Source: Mesorhizobium jarvisii
GTDB lineage: Bacteria; Pseudomonadota; Alphaproteobacteria; Rhizobiales; Rhizobiaceae
Assembly (NCBI RefSeq): GCF_003601985.1
Contig: NZ_QZXA01000002.1
Span: 496,001 to 560,000, forward strand
Reading direction: 5' to 3'
DNA: 64,000 nucleotides
The notes under the pieces were generated by a model that did no database searches, was not told where the DNA came from, and saw only the letters and a program-made list of their open reading frames with translations. Position 1 is the first letter of the stretch, and every line of letters begins with the position of its first letter. The position numbers were made by a program, and so were the translations under genes. This document shows, piece after piece, positions 35,442 through 45,623 of the stretch.

Positions 35442-36092
35442 TTACTCCGCATCGATCTGGTTCTGCGGCGCGGCCTTCTGGAAGGCCGGCAGCGCCATGC
35501 AGGCGGCGTTGATGCGGGTGATCGTCGGGTAGGGCGTCAGGTCGACGCCGAAACGGGCGTTGCTGGTGATCTGTGCCGCCAGGCAAATATCGGCGAGCCC
35601 CGGCGCCTCGCCGTGGCAGAATGTTCCGGTCTGAGGTGAGGACGCTAGGATCTTTTCAAGCGGCTGAAAGCCTTCGTTCACCCAGTGGCGGAACCAGTTG
35701 GTGATGTCCTGGTCGCCGGCGCCGAACAAGGTGCGCAGCGAGGTCAGCACCCGCAGATTGTTCACCGGGTGGATGTCGCAGGCGATCATCTGCGCCAGCA
35801 TTCTCACGCGCGCCCGGCCAAGCGAGTCCTTCGGCAGCAGCGGCGGCGTGGGCTGGACCTCGTCGAGATATTCGATGATCGCCAGCGACTGCGTCAAAAG
35901 CGTGCCGTCGTCGAGCACCAATGCCGGCACCAGCCCCTGCGGGTTGACCGCGAGATAGGCCGGTTCCAGATGCTCGCCATGGCGCAGATGGTGCGGGACG
36001 TAGTCATAGCTCAGCCCCTTCATCTCCAGCGCGATCCGCACTCTGTAGGAGGTGGAGGAACGGTAATAATTGTGCAGGACGATGTCGCTCAT
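35442..36092 (-). CDS. Zeta-class glutathione transferase: maleylacetoacetate or maleylpyruvate isomerase
   Basis: About 216 residues with the zeta GST signature SSTSYRVRIALEMKG, the glutathione site region (VPALVLDDGTLLTQSLAIIEYLDE) and the helical domain (ACDIHPVNNLRVL). These enzymes isomerise maleylacetoacetate (tyrosine pathway) or maleylpyruvate (gentisate pathway). It directly follows, and with a GTG start at 36107 would overlap by GTGA, an FAH-type hydrolase, which acts on the isomer formed. ATG 36092 is my preferred start, though neither has a clear Shine-Dalgarno sequence. The short FAH partner favours the gentisate route (NagL), but the homogentisate route is not excluded. Confidence 0.82.
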   Translation of the reverse strand: MSDIVLHNYYRSSTSYRVRIALEMKGLSYDYVPHHLRHGEHLEPAYLAVNPQGLVPALVLDDGTLLTQSLAIIEYLDEVQPTPPLLPKDSLGRARVRMLAQMIACDIHPVNNLRVLTSLRTLFGAGDQDITNWFRHWVNEGFQPLEKILASSPQTGTFCHGEAPGLADICLAAQITSNARFGVDLTPYPTITRINAACMALPAFQKAAPQNQIDAE

Positions 36093-36103
36093 GGCTTTGT
36101 CGT

Positions 36104-36802
36104 TCACGACCGCGGTTGGCCGATCGTCACTTCGATCGTGCCGATGCCGTCGACGCCGCCGGTCATCGTCTCACCGGGCTTGACCGCGCCGACGCCGGCG
36201 GGCGTGCCGGTGAAGATCAGGTCGCCGGCTTGCAATTCGACTGCTTCGCTGCAGATTGAGACAATGTCTGCTATCGGCCAGATCAGTTCACTAAGGTCGG
36301 CATCCTGTTTCACCGCGCCGTTTACGGCAAGCCAGATACGCCCCTTCGTCGGGTGCCCCGATTTCTGCGCGGGCACCAGCGGGCCGCAAGGGGCGGAATG
36401 GTCGAAGGCCTTAGACCAGTCCCAGGGCCGCGCCGCCTTCTTGGCCTCATCCTGGAGGTCGCGGCGGGTGAGGTCGATGCCGACGCCGTAACCCCAGACG
36501 TGGTCCAGCGCCCGCTCACGCGCAATGCGGAAGCCTGTTTTTCCGATCGCGGCCACCAGCTCGATTTCGTGGTGCAGATTGGCCGTCAGCGGCGGGTAGG
36601 GGATCACGGTGCCGGAATCGACCACGGCGTCGGATGGCTTGGTGAAGAAGAAGGGCGGATCGCGCTCGTCATTGCCGAACTCGCGCGCATGCGCCGCATA
36701 GTTGCGGCCGACGCAGAAAATCCGCCGCACGGCAAAGCGCTCGGCCGACCCGCTGATGGCGACTGAAGGCGTTGGCGGCACGGGAAGGACAAAGGCGGTC
36801 AT
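36104..36802 (-). CDS. Fumarylacetoacetate hydrolase family protein, possibly fumarylpyruvate hydrolase
   Basis: About 232 residues with the FAH-fold motifs IFCVGRNYAAHAREFG, PFFFTKPSDAVVDSG, HHEIELVAAIGK (metal-binding Glu residues), GYGVGIDLTRRDLQ and the C-terminal GDLIFTGTPAGVGAVKPGE. It is too short for the tyrosine-pathway fumarylacetoacetase and fits fumarylpyruvate hydrolase (NagK) or FAHD-type hydrolases. It is translationally coupled to the zeta GST gene downstream. ATG 36802 gives the family start; the longer frame is rejected. No ring-cleaving dioxygenase is in the window. Confidence 0.82.
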   Translation of the reverse strand: MTAFVLPVPPTPSVAISGSAERFAVRRIFCVGRNYAAHAREFGNDERDPPFFFTKPSDAVVDSGTVIPYPPLTANLHHEIELVAAIGKTGFRIARERALDHVWGYGVGIDLTRRDLQDEAKKAARPWDWSKAFDHSAPCGPLVPAQKSGHPTKGRIWLAVNGAVKQDADLSELIWPIADIVSICSEAVELQAGDLIFTGTPAGVGAVKPGETMTGGVDGIGTIEVTIGQPRS

Positions 36803-37028
36803 GGCGGTCTCTGCGTTGGCTATTGGGATGATGGCGGCACCTTCGGCCGATTTCGGGAACCGGGCAAGGCGTCGCTTTTCATAAAGCATGGGCTTTGCCG
36901 GGGCCGTGTAAGTAATTCAGGGTTCCCATCACCTTTGCAGCGGCCTATCAACCGGCGATAGACTATTTGCTAATAATCCGACCATGGTCGCGGGGCTATG
37001 GTGTGGCAGGTAAACCGGAACGAGCCAC

Positions 37029-37712
37029 ATGACAGTACCCAACGATCGCGCCCGGTTCCTGATCATCGACGACCATCCGCTGTTTCGCGAGGCGCTGCAC
37101 AGCGCCGTGCAGATGGCCTATCCGGAGGTCGACACGGTCGAGGCGCGCTCGATCGCCGAGGCGCTCGATCTGCTGGCCGACGCCAAGCCTTTCGACCTTG
37201 CGCTGCTGGACCTCAGCATGCCCGACGTGCACGGCTTCGACGGGCTGCTGCAACTCAGGACCCGCTATCCGCGCCTGCCGGTGGTAATCGTGTCGGGATA
37301 TGAGGAGCCGCGGATCATTTCCGAGGCGCTGTCCTATGGCGCCGCCGGCTTCATCCCGAAATCGGCGCGCAAGAGCGATCTTGCCGCCGCCATCCGCTCG
37401 GTGATGGACGGCGCGATCTATGTGCCGGAAACCTATGAAGGCCAGCCGGCCGACGCCGACAGCGTCGATCGCGCCGACATGGTCCAGCGCCTGTCCAAGC
37501 TGACGCCGCAGCAGCTGCGCGTGCTGCAAATGCTGCGCCAGGGCCTGCTCAACAAGCAGATCGCGTATGAGCTGCAGGTGGGCGAGACCACGGTCAAGGC
37601 GCATGTCTCGGAGATATTGCGCAAGCTCAATGTCTACAGCCGCACGCAAGCGGTGATCGAGGTCTCGAAGCTGGACAATGCGGAGCTTTTCAGGGATCAG
37701 GCGGGGTTTTGA
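37029..37712 (+). CDS. NarL/FixJ-type response regulator
   Basis: A 227-residue two-domain regulator: a receiver with Asp14-Asp15 and phosphoacceptor Asp61 in LLDLSMPDVHGFDG, and a LuxR-type helix-turn-helix (LTPQQLRVLQMLRQGLLNKQIAYELQVGETTVKAHVSEILRKLNV). It converges with the hybrid histidine kinase gene (stops 35 bases apart, hairpin between), and is its obvious candidate partner. Targets are unknown; the neighbouring coxSLM genes are one possibility. Confidence 0.92.
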   Translation: MTVPNDRARFLIIDDHPLFREALHSAVQMAYPEVDTVEARSIAEALDLLADAKPFDLALLDLSMPDVHGFDGLLQLRTRYPRLPVVIVSGYEEPRIISEALSYGAAGFIPKSARKSDLAAAIRSVMDGAIYVPETYEGQPADADSVDRADMVQRLSKLTPQQLRVLQMLRQGLLNKQIAYELQVGETTVKAHVSEILRKLNVYSRTQAVIEVSKLDNAELFRDQAGF

Positions 37713-37718
37713 GCTTTT

Positions 37719-37741
37719 ACCCTCCCCCTCGTGGGGAGGGT
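37719..37741. terminator. Hairpin between the convergent response regulator and kinase genes
   Basis: ACCCTCCCC and GGGGAGGGT form a perfect 9-bp stem with loop CTCGT, lying between two convergent stop codons. A T run precedes it on the plus strand (GCTTTTACC), which serves leftward transcripts better than rightward ones. Confidence 0.55.
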
Positions 37742-37747
37742 ATGGAG

Positions 37748-39088
37748 CTAAGCCAGCAAATGCGCCAGGAGTGCCCGCAGTTGCGCCGGCTTCAGTGGTT
37801 TGCGCATCAGTTCGATGCCGTCGGCGCGCGCTGCCTTGGCGACGGCTTCGGAACTGTCGGCGGTGACGATCAGCGCTGGCACTGCGCGGCCGAGATAGTC
37901 GCGGACCTCCGATATGGTGGCGGTGCCGAGGTCGCCGCCGTCGAGATGCTGGTCGGCAATGACGATGTCGGGCACCCAGTCGGTGTCGCCGAGCAGGTCA
38001 AGCGCGTCGTCGGTCGAGGTCGCGGCCCGCACCAGGCACTGCCAGCGCTCGAGCAGGAAGGTCATGGCCTGCAGCACCTCCGCGTCGTTTTCGACCAGCA
38101 GCACCTTGGTGCCGAACAGGCCGTAGCCGCGTGACCGCTCCAGGGCGGTGGCGCTGGCGATCGCGTCGGCGGGGGCACCGATGCCGACGGGGACATCGAT
38201 ATGGAAGATCGTGCCGCGCCCGACCTTCGACGAGAAGGTCACGGGGTGGCCGAGCGCGCCGGCCATGCGGCGCACGATGGCAAGCCCGAGCCCAAGGCCG
38301 CCGCCGTCGAGCCCGGCATTGGCGGGCAAGGTGCCGCGATGGAATTCCTCGAACACCGCCTCGCGCTGGTCCTCGGGGATGCCGCAGCCGGTATCGGCGA
38401 CATCGATGCGGATCGTATCGCCGCGATGCCTGGTGCCGACGAGCACGCCGCCCGAGCGTGTATAGCCCAGCGCGTTGGAGAGGATGTTCTGCAGGATGCG
38501 GCGCAGCAGGGTGCGGTCGGAGCGGACCACGGCGTTGACCGGTCGGAACTTCAGCGACAGGCGTTTCATTTCCGCGACCGGCTGGAAATCCGAGCGCAGC
38601 GACGAGAACAGCGCCTCCAGGCTGACGTCGCCGATGTCGGGGTGCACCACGCCGGCATCGAGCTTGGAAATGTCGAGCAGGGTGCGCAGCAGGTCCTCCA
38701 TCGTCTCCAGCGAGCGCTCGACCTGCCGCACCAGTTTCCTGCCTTCGTCGCTGGTCTGCACCTCGGCGAGCGCCGAGACGGACAGGTGAGCCGCGTTCAG
38801 TGGCTGCAGCACGTCATGGCTGGCGGCGGCAAGGAACCTCGTCTTGGACAGGTTCGCGAACTCGGCGTTTTCCTTGGCGGCGCTGAGGTCGATGTTGGAC
38901 TGTTCCAGCCGCCGCAAGGTCGAGTGCAGTTCCTCGGTGCGCGTGCGCACCCGGTTCTCGAGCGAGATGGCGGTCTGGAACAGCGAGAAGGCATTGCCTT
39001 GCTGATCCATCGAGCGCTCGACGCGGCTGACCAGGGCGGCGTTGATCTTCTTCAGCTTTTCGAGGTCGTTTATATCCTTGAGCGGCAT
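37748..39088 (-). CDS. Hybrid histidine kinase without its own sensor domain
   Basis: A 446-residue kinase. A coiled-coil lead (about 8-85) is followed by the dimerisation helix with His91 in AAASHDVLQPLNA, an HATPase domain (QNILSNALGY N box, DVADTGCGIPE, GGGLGLGLAIVRR) and a C-terminal receiver with Asp379 in IVIADQHLDGG. No PAS, GAF or membrane segment precedes the kinase. Eighteen bases upstream in the same direction ends a FIST-domain gene, which could supply the sensor in trans, as NosP does for NahK-type kinases in Pseudomonas. The response regulator at 37029 is a likely phosphotransfer partner. Confidence 0.92.
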   Translation of the reverse strand: MPLKDINDLEKLKKINAALVSRVERSMDQQGNAFSLFQTAISLENRVRTRTEELHSTLRRLEQSNIDLSAAKENAEFANLSKTRFLAAASHDVLQPLNAAHLSVSALAEVQTSDEGRKLVRQVERSLETMEDLLRTLLDISKLDAGVVHPDIGDVSLEALFSSLRSDFQPVAEMKRLSLKFRPVNAVVRSDRTLLRRILQNILSNALGYTRSGGVLVGTRHRGDTIRIDVADTGCGIPEDQREAVFEEFHRGTLPANAGLDGGGLGLGLAIVRRMAGALGHPVTFSSKVGRGTIFHIDVPVGIGAPADAIASATALERSRGYGLFGTKVLLVENDAEVLQAMTFLLERWQCLVRAATSTDDALDLLGDTDWVPDIVIADQHLDGGDLGTATISEVRDYLGRAVPALIVTADSSEAVAKAARADGIELMRKPLKPAQLRALLAHLLA

Positions 39089-39106
39089 CTTGTTACTCTG
39101 CGGCCC

Positions 39107-40243
39107 CTATTCCGCCGCTTGCCGTTCGCCAAAGGCAATGCCGGTGAAGGTCTGGTTCAAATGCATCGACCGGTACTGTTCGCCATACGTGCCGAAGCCG
39201 ACGACATTGTTGACCCGGTAGAGTTCCGAAATGTCACGAAAAACTTGCCGGTTGCGCGCATCGAGCCGGCGTAGCACGCAGTCGAAGCCGAGGATCAGGT
39301 CGATGCCGCCAAGCCTCTCCTCGACCTCGCGCAAGGCCGCGCGTGTCGATTCCACCATGTCCTTGGGCTGGGCGATCGACAATACGACGCCGTCGTCTAT
39401 GGCGCAGAAGAACGACAGCGAGCCGTCGGCGTGCATCCTCTGGATCGAGCGGCAGTAATATTCACCGCCCACCTTCACCACCACCGGGTGCGAGGCGAAG
39501 CTCAGCGGCGTCAGGGTCTGCGGGACGATACCGACGGAAGCGGCATATTCTTCCGCCGCATTGGTGGCGTTGAACTCGCGTACGATGCGGTGATCGGCAT
39601 CGGACGCCGTGACCACCAGTTTTTCGTCGGTCGGAACGAAATTGTCGGTCTTGAAGACGTGGAACGGAATTTCCGTGGCGATCAGCACGATGATGGCGCT
39701 GTCCGAGGTGACCCTGCCGTTCGAGATCAGCCGCGTCGTCTCGAATTTCAGATCGTCGCCGGCCGAGCCACCGAGCAGAGGTATGTCGTCAAGGCCCCAG
39801 TGGATGGCCGAACTGACCGCTTCCTCTGCATAGGACAGCCCATCGATGAAGCAGAGCGCGAAGGTGTTCCTGGTCCGCTCCCCGCCGACCCGGACGCGCA
39901 GCGTGCGCCGCAGGGCCTCGACCTCGCCGGTGATCCTGTCCATGCCCGACGAGGATAGATTGTCGACCATGGCGCTGACCGCGGTGAACGACGCCGAGGG
40001 AAGCAGCATCGCCAGCATGTGACCTTCCTCTAGCCCCTGCGGCGTGATCTCGCCGGCGGTGGAGCAGCCGGCATGGTGGAGCCCCGGCGCGTGCGCCGAG
40101 AGTGCTCGCGACAGGGCGCCGGCCTCGACAAGGCTCTGGGAGAAGAACACGAGGGCAAAGCCGGCGTCGATTGCCGCGGCCTCGCTGGCCACCGCGCGAG
40201 CGAAAGCATCCAGGTCGGGCTCGTCCGTGGTCAGCGCCGACAA
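39107..40243 (-). CDS. FIST-domain signal sensor protein
   Basis: About 378 residues with FIST N ([41 protein letters not shown], then [33 protein letters not shown]) and FIST C ([43 protein letters not shown]) domains. FIST proteins are intracellular sensors; some bind heme and nitric oxide (NosP) and control partner kinases. No ATG is found at the right place: the shortest start is TTG 40243, but the frame upstream (...TRYACGLS) looks conserved and a CTG at 40276 with GGGAGA before it is a possible start. It is upstream of and probably co-transcribed with the sensorless kinase, and divergent from coxS. Confidence 0.88.
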   Translation of the reverse strand: MSALTTDEPDLDAFARAVASEAAAIDAGFALVFFSQSLVEAGALSRALSAHAPGLHHAGCSTAGEITPQGLEEGHMLAMLLPSASFTAVSAMVDNLSSSGMDRITGEVEALRRTLRVRVGGERTRNTFALCFIDGLSYAEEAVSSAIHWGLDDIPLLGGSAGDDLKFETTRLISNGRVTSDSAIIVLIATEIPFHVFKTDNFVPTDEKLVVTASDADHRIVREFNATNAAEEYAASVGIVPQTLTPLSFASHPVVVKVGGEYYCRSIQRMHADGSLSFFCAIDDGVVLSIAQPKDMVESTRAALREVEERLGGIDLILGFDCVLRRLDARNRQVFRDISELYRVNNVVGFGTYGEQYRSMHLNQTFTGIAFGERQAAE

Positions 40244-40557
40244 GCCGCAGGCGTAGCGCGTCCGTGAACTGGTCAGCGGCGTTCTCCCGCATTTCCTCCG
40301 ACGCTGTTTTTATACGCGGCTGTTTTTACAGGCTTCTGGCGCGCGGGCGTCGAAGGATATTGTTGCTTCCAATCGGCGTTTTGGCAATGGGGCGAGGGGA
40401 ATGCGCCTTCGACCTTGGCCATGACCGAAAGTACAATGATCCGCCTTTTCCGTCGCGCTGTTTTTTGTGCGTTGTGCAGTGTACGAATAACGCATGGCCG
40501 AAGTGCCAGCGGCGCGTCGGCAGCGTGATGACCAAGGTTGATACCCAGGGAGGATTC

Positions 40558-41058
<501 letters not shown>

Positions 41059-41075
41059 ACGAGCGGTAGGCAGTA

Positions 41076-41129
41076 GGCAGTAAGGCAGTAGGGAACCGGA
41101 ACCAGTTTTTCCCTACTTGCCGTACTGCC
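41076..41129 (+). repeat. Imperfect hairpin between coxS and coxL
   Basis: GGCAGTAAGGCAGTAGGGAA and, after a 13-base loop, a nearly complementary arm ending TTGCCGTACTGCC form a long stem in the 111-base coxS-coxL gap. The left arm is part of a short GGCAGTA tandem run. It may be an mRNA processing or attenuation element separating subunit expression; the GGCAGTA word also occurs before hmuS at 19866-19876. Confidence 0.6.
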
Positions 41130-41169
41130 CAACTCACCTGCTCCCCTACAATCTCGGGAGGAATTTCTG

Positions 41170-43518
41170 ATGGGCATTGAAGGTGTTGGCGCTCGGGTCG
41201 CGCGCAAGGAAGACAAAAGATTCATCACCGGCGCCGGCCGCTATGTCGACGACATGGTGGTTCCCGGCATGAAGCATGCCGCCTTCGTGCGCAGCCCGCA
41301 CGCGCATGCGCAGATCAAGAAGATCGACGTCAAGCGAGCGCAAGCCATGCCCGGCGTCATCGGCGTGCTGACCGGCAAGGAGCTCAAGGCCGATGGCATC
41401 GGCAACCTCATCTGCGGCTGGATGATCCATTCCAAGGACGGTTCGCCGATGAAGATGGGCGCCTGGTCGCCGTTGGCCGTCGACAAGGTGCGCTATGTCG
41501 GTGACGCCGTCGTCGTCGTCGTGGCCGAGACCAAGGGGCAGGCCCGTGATGCGGCAGAGGCGGTCGAGATCACCTACAAGGAATTGAAGGCCGTCGTCGA
41601 AGCCACCAAGGCGCTCGAAAAGGGCGCGCCGCAGATCCATGCCGAGGCCGAGAACAATCTGATATTCGACTGGGAGATCGGCGATGCCAAGGCGACCGAC
41701 GCGGCGATCAAGGCAGCGGCGCATGTCACCCGCATGAAGATCGTCAACAACCGGCTGGTGCCGAATGCCATGGAGCCGCGCGCGGCTCTCGGCCACTACG
41801 ACAAGGCCGAGGACCATTACACCTGCTGGACGACCTCGCAGAACCCGCATGTCGCGCGGCTGGTGATGAGCGCCTTCTACAATGTCGCGCCGGAAAACAA
41901 GCTGCGCGTCATCGCGCCGGATGTCGGCGGCGGCTTCGGCTCCAAGATCTACATCTATCCCGAAGAGATCGTCTGCCTGTGGGCTTCCAAGAAAACCGGC
42001 GTGCCGGTCAAATGGGTCGCCGACCGCACCGAGAGTTTTCTCTCCGACGCGCATGGCCGCGACCATGTCTCGACGGTGGAAATGGCTTTCGACAAGAACA
42101 ACAGGATCACCGGGCTGAAGGTCGACACGATCGCCAATCTCGGCGCCTATATGTCGCTGTTCTCGTCCTGCGTGCCGACCTATCTCTACGCGACGCTGCT
42201 TTCGGGCCAGTACGACATTCCGGCCATCCACGCCAATGTGCGCACGGTCTATACCAACACGGCGCCTGTCGATGCCTATCGCGGGGCAGGGCGGCCGGAA
42301 GCCACCTATCTCCTGGAACGCACGATGGAAGCGGCCGCGCGCGAGCTTGGCGTGTCGCCTGCCGAATTGCGGCGCAAGAACTTCATCACCTCCTTCCCGC
42401 ACCAGACACCGGTGATCATGAACTATGACGCCGGCGACTACGGCGCCTCGCTCGACGCGGCCATGAAAGCTTCGGACTATGCCGGCTTTGCCAAACGCAA
42501 GGCGGCGGCCGCCAAGAAGGGCCTGCTGCGCGGGATAGGCATGAGCTGTTACATCGAGGCCTGCGGCATCGCGCCGTCGGCGGCGGTCGGCTCGCTCGGC
42601 GCCGGTGTCGGCCTTTGGGAATCGGCCGAAGTGCGCGTCAACGCCGTCGGCACGATCGAGGTGCTGACCGGCTCGCACAGCCATGGCCAGGGCCACGAGA
42701 CGACCTTCGCGCAACTGGTCAACCAGCGTTTCGGCGTGCCGATTGATTCGGTTTCGATCGTCCATGGCGACACCGACAAGGTGCAGATGGGTATGGGCAC
42801 TTACGGTTCGCGCTCGGGCGCGGTCGGCATGTCGGCGATATCAAAGGCACTCGACAAGGTCGAGGCCAAGGCCAAGAAGATCGCCGCCCACTTGCTCGAA
42901 GCCGACGAGGGCGACATCGTCATCGAGAACGGTGCGCTGAAGGTTGCCGGTACCGACAAGAACGTGCCGTGGTTCCAGGTGGCGCTGGCCGCCTATACCG
43001 CCCACAATCTGCCGGCAGGGATGGAGCCCGGATTGAAGGAAACGGCCTTCTACGATCCGTCGAACTTCACCTTCCCGGCGGGCTGCTACATCTGCGAGGT
43101 CGAGATCGAACCGGAGACCGGAACGACAGAGGTCGTCCAGTTCGTGGCCGCCGATGATTTCGGCAACATCATCAATCCGATGATCGTCGAGGGCCAGGTG
43201 CATGGCGGCATCGCGCAAGGGATTGGCCAGGCGCTGCTGGAAGGCGCCCACTACGATGCCAGCGGACAGCTGCTGACCGCGAGCTACATGGATTACACCA
43301 TGCCGCGCGCGGGCGACCTGCCGTCGTTCAAGGTCTCGACCTCGAACACGCCATGCCCGGGCAATCCGCTCGGCATCAAGGGTTGCGGCGAGGCCGGCGC
43401 CATCGGCTCGCCGCCGGCGGTGATCAACGCCATCACCGATGCCATCGGCATCGCCGATATCGCCATGCCCGCCTCGCCGCCCACCGTGTGGGCCGCGATC
43501 CGCGCCGCGAAGCACTGA
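41170..43518 (+). CDS. coxL: Molybdopterin-binding large subunit, form II CO dehydrogenase-like
   Basis: A 782-residue molybdenum hydroxylase large subunit. Motifs include [15 protein letters not shown] (253-267), the active-site loop AYRGAGR (369-375), [16 protein letters not shown] and the late catalytic glutamate in [13 protein letters not shown]. The AYRGAGR loop marks form II; bona fide carbon monoxide oxidisers (form I) carry AYXCSFR, so CO is not the assured substrate. GGGAGG before ATG 41170. It forms a heterohexamer with CoxS and CoxM. No coxDEFG maturation genes are in the window. Confidence 0.92.
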   Translation: MGIEGVGARVARKEDKRFITGAGRYVDDMVVPGMKHAAFVRSPHAHAQIKKIDVKRAQAMPGVIGVLTGKELKADGIGNLICGWMIHSKDGSPMKMGAWSPLAVDKVRYVGDAVVVVVAETKGQARDAAEAVEITYKELKAVVEATKALEKGAPQIHAEAENNLIFDWEIGDAKATDAAIKAAAHVTRMKIVNNRLVPNAMEPRAALGHYDKAEDHYTCWTTSQNPHVARLVMSAFYNVAPENKLRVIAPDVGGGFGSKIYIYPEEIVCLWASKKTGVPVKWVADRTESFLSDAHGRDHVSTVEMAFDKNNRITGLKVDTIANLGAYMSLFSSCVPTYLYATLLSGQYDIPAIHANVRTVYTNTAPVDAYRGAGRPEATYLLERTMEAAARELGVSPAELRRKNFITSFPHQTPVIMNYDAGDYGASLDAAMKASDYAGFAKRKAAAAKKGLLRGIGMSCYIEACGIAPSAAVGSLGAGVGLWESAEVRVNAVGTIEVLTGSHSHGQGHETTFAQLVNQRFGVPIDSVSIVHGDTDKVQMGMGTYGSRSGAVGMSAISKALDKVEAKAKKIAAHLLEADEGDIVIENGALKVAGTDKNVPWFQVALAAYTAHNLPAGMEPGLKETAFYDPSNFTFPAGCYICEVEIEPETGTTEVVQFVAADDFGNIINPMIVEGQVHGGIAQGIGQALLEGAHYDASGQLLTASYMDYTMPRAGDLPSFKVSTSNTPCPGNPLGIKGCGEAGAIGSPPAVINAITDAIGIADIAMPASPPTVWAAIRAAKH

Positions 43519-43530
43519 GGAGGAACAGCC

Positions 43531-44328
43531 ATGTATTCGGTCAACTACCATCGCGCCGCCTCGGTCGCGGATGCCGCCAAGCTGGTGAAGAGCGGCGACG
43601 CCAAACTGCTGTCCGGCGGCATGACGCTGATACCTGCCATGAAGACGCGGCTGGCGGCTCCTTCCGATCTCGTCGATCTGTCGCGCATCAAGGAGATGCA
43701 GGGCGTCAAGGTGTCGGGAAAGACGGTCACCATCGGCGCGGCCACCACGCATTTCGACGTCTCCAACGACGAGAAGCTTAAGAAGGCCTGCCCGGCAATT
43801 GCCCATCTGGCGTCGCTGATCGGTGACCCGGCGGTGCGCTACAAGGGCACGATCGGCGGTTCGATCGCCAACAACGATCCGGCGGCCGACTATCCGGCGG
43901 CCCTTCTGGCATTGGGCGCCACCATCGTCACCAACAAGCGCGAGATATCGGCCGACAAGTTCTTCAAAGGGCTGTTCGAAACGGCCTTGAAGGATGGCGA
44001 GATCATCACGGCGGTCTCCTTCACCGCGCCGGCCAAGGCGGCTTATGAAAAGTTCCGCAACCCCGCTTCTCGCTATGCAATCGTCGGCGTGTTCGTGGCC
44101 AAGGGCAAGGACGGCGTCAGCGTTGCGGTGACCGGCGCCGGTGACGACGGCGTGTTCCGCGCGAAGGAGATCGAGGCAGCCCTTGCGAAGAACTTCGACG
44201 CCGCGTCTCTCGCCGGCGTGAAAGTGCCGGCGAAGAACCTGATGAGCGACATCCACGCTTCCGCCGACTACCGCGCCAATTTGATCGCGGTCATGGCCAA
44301 GCGCGCGGTGGCGGCAGCCAACGCCTGA
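43531..44328 (+). CDS. coxM: FAD-binding subunit of the molybdenum hydroxylase (medium subunit)
   Basis: A 265-residue CoxM/XdhB-type FAD protein with [19 protein letters not shown] near the N-terminus and the FAD motif [24 protein letters not shown]. It starts 12 bases after coxL with a GAGGAGG Shine-Dalgarno sequence, so translation is coupled. A clear terminator follows at 44349. It passes electrons from the iron-sulfur clusters to the quinone pool or another acceptor. Confidence 0.93.
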   Translation: MYSVNYHRAASVADAAKLVKSGDAKLLSGGMTLIPAMKTRLAAPSDLVDLSRIKEMQGVKVSGKTVTIGAATTHFDVSNDEKLKKACPAIAHLASLIGDPAVRYKGTIGGSIANNDPAADYPAALLALGATIVTNKREISADKFFKGLFETALKDGEIITAVSFTAPAKAAYEKFRNPASRYAIVGVFVAKGKDGVSVAVTGAGDDGVFRAKEIEAALAKNFDAASLAGVKVPAKNLMSDIHASADYRANLIAVMAKRAVAAANA

Positions 44329-44348
44329 CAGCATCGGTTGCCGACATC

Positions 44349-44373
44349 AAAGGGGCCATCTTGGCCCCTTTTT
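44349..44373 (+). terminator. Rho-independent terminator of coxSLM
   Basis: AAAGGGGCC-ATCTT-GGCCCCTTT followed by further T residues, 20 bases after the coxM stop: a GC-rich stem with a T tract, as expected for intrinsic termination. Confidence 0.9.
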
Positions 44374-44599
44374 CGTACGCGATGGTGTGTAGCCGTGCGG
44401 CTCGTGAAGGAATTTCGCCACGCGACTGGTCTTTTGCTCGAAGCATTTCCGGCAGTTTGCTGCCCAAGGAACCGCATCGCCGCCAATCTCGCACTTGCAC
44501 AAACTTATATTGCACTGCAGTATGGGTTGGGGCGGGAATGCGAGCCGGGTTCGGATATTTACCGCCGTGCCCTTTCGCATGCCAATGCGAAGGATCGGC

Positions 44600-45622
44600 A
44601 TGTCCGAAATTACCGCGACCCAGATGGTTCCGTCCCGATCCGCCGTCGACCGATCGGCTAGGACTAGACTGGCCTATCTCGACGGCTGGCGCGGCCTGTC
44701 GATCGCCCTGGTGCTGATCGGCCATTTTTTCCCGGTGCCCGGAATCAATCTGGGCGTGCTTGGCGTCGAATTCTTCTTCGTGCTCAGCGGCCGGCTGATG
44801 GCCGAGATCCTGTTCATCGAACGCTACCCGCTGAAGAAGTTCTTCAAGCGCCGCTTCTCGCGCATCTACCCGGCGCTTCTGGTCTTCGTCATCGTCACCA
44901 TGATCGCGCTCTCCGGCACGTTCATCGCCTTCAAATGGAAGGCCGCGCTGACGGCGCTGACATTCACCTACAATTACGCCGGAATTCTCGTCACCCGCGC
45001 CGGAGCGCTCGACCATATCTGGTCGCTTTGTGTCGAGGAGCATGCCTACATCATCCTGGCGTTGATCAGCGCGCTCGTCTCCAGACGCAATCGCGTCATT
45101 CCTTTGCTGGTGACGCTCGCCTTGCTCGCAATGGCCAATGGCGCGGTGTCGTACTGGGTGTTCAGGCTGGACTACGAGGCCACCTACTGGCGCACCGATG
45201 TGCACATCGCTTCGATCCTGCTTTCGGCTTCGATCTGCCTGCTCAAGGCGGAAGGCCGCCTGCCGGCGGTGCTGAAGGGGCCTTATGTCGCCCTGGCAGC
45301 GGCGGCGGTCGCGGTTTTGCTGTTCATGGACCCGGTGCCGACGCCGATCCACTATCTCCTTGCGGTGCCGCTGCTGGCGCTGGCTGTCAATGCGCTCGAT
45401 TTCAGCACGCCAATCTTTTCCAAATTGCTCTCGTCCTGGCCCATGGCGACGTTGGGCCTGTGGTCATACTCACTCTATCTGTGGCAGCAGCCCTTCTACA
45501 AATTCGTCTATGAACAAGGCATCAGCCCGTGGCCGATGCTGGCCGGGGTCTTTGCCTGCGCGCTCTGCAGCTATTACCTCATCGAGCGGCCGGTGCGTGA
45601 ATGGTTGAACCGCAACTGGTGA
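44600..45622 (+). CDS. Acyltransferase 3 (OafA/YrhL) family membrane protein
   Basis: A 340-residue protein with about ten membrane segments. The family core RLAYLDGWRGLSIALVLIGHFF carries the catalytic-type His, followed by LGVEFFFVLSGRLMAEILF, FKRRFSRIYPALL and VEEHAYIILALI. It ends SYYLIERPVREWLNRNW, also typical. Members acylate polysaccharides, Nod factors or lipids. ATG 44600 has AAGGA upstream; longer frames are not needed. It converges with the SRPBCC gene with the two stops 1 base apart. Acceptor unknown. Confidence 0.88.
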   Translation: MSEITATQMVPSRSAVDRSARTRLAYLDGWRGLSIALVLIGHFFPVPGINLGVLGVEFFFVLSGRLMAEILFIERYPLKKFFKRRFSRIYPALLVFVIVTMIALSGTFIAFKWKAALTALTFTYNYAGILVTRAGALDHIWSLCVEEHAYIILALISALVSRRNRVIPLLVTLALLAMANGAVSYWVFRLDYEATYWRTDVHIASILLSASICLLKAEGRLPAVLKGPYVALAAAAVAVLLFMDPVPTPIHYLLAVPLLALAVNALDFSTPIFSKLLSSWPMATLGLWSYSLYLWQQPFYKFVYEQGISPWPMLAGVFACALCSYYLIERPVREWLNRNW

Positions 45623-45623
45623 T

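Noticed and set aside
40102..40557. Upstream extension of the coxS frame
   Set aside because: Arg-rich, not protein-like, and a GGAGG-ATG start at 40558 gives the exact family length.
41170..43518. Bona fide aerobic CO dehydrogenase
   Set aside because: The active-site loop is AYRGAGR (form II), not AYXCSFR, so the specific CO assignment is not supported.
42841..44334. Long minus-strand frame opposite coxL/coxM
   Set aside because: Shadow of the coxLM coding sequence with no independent start or family resemblance.
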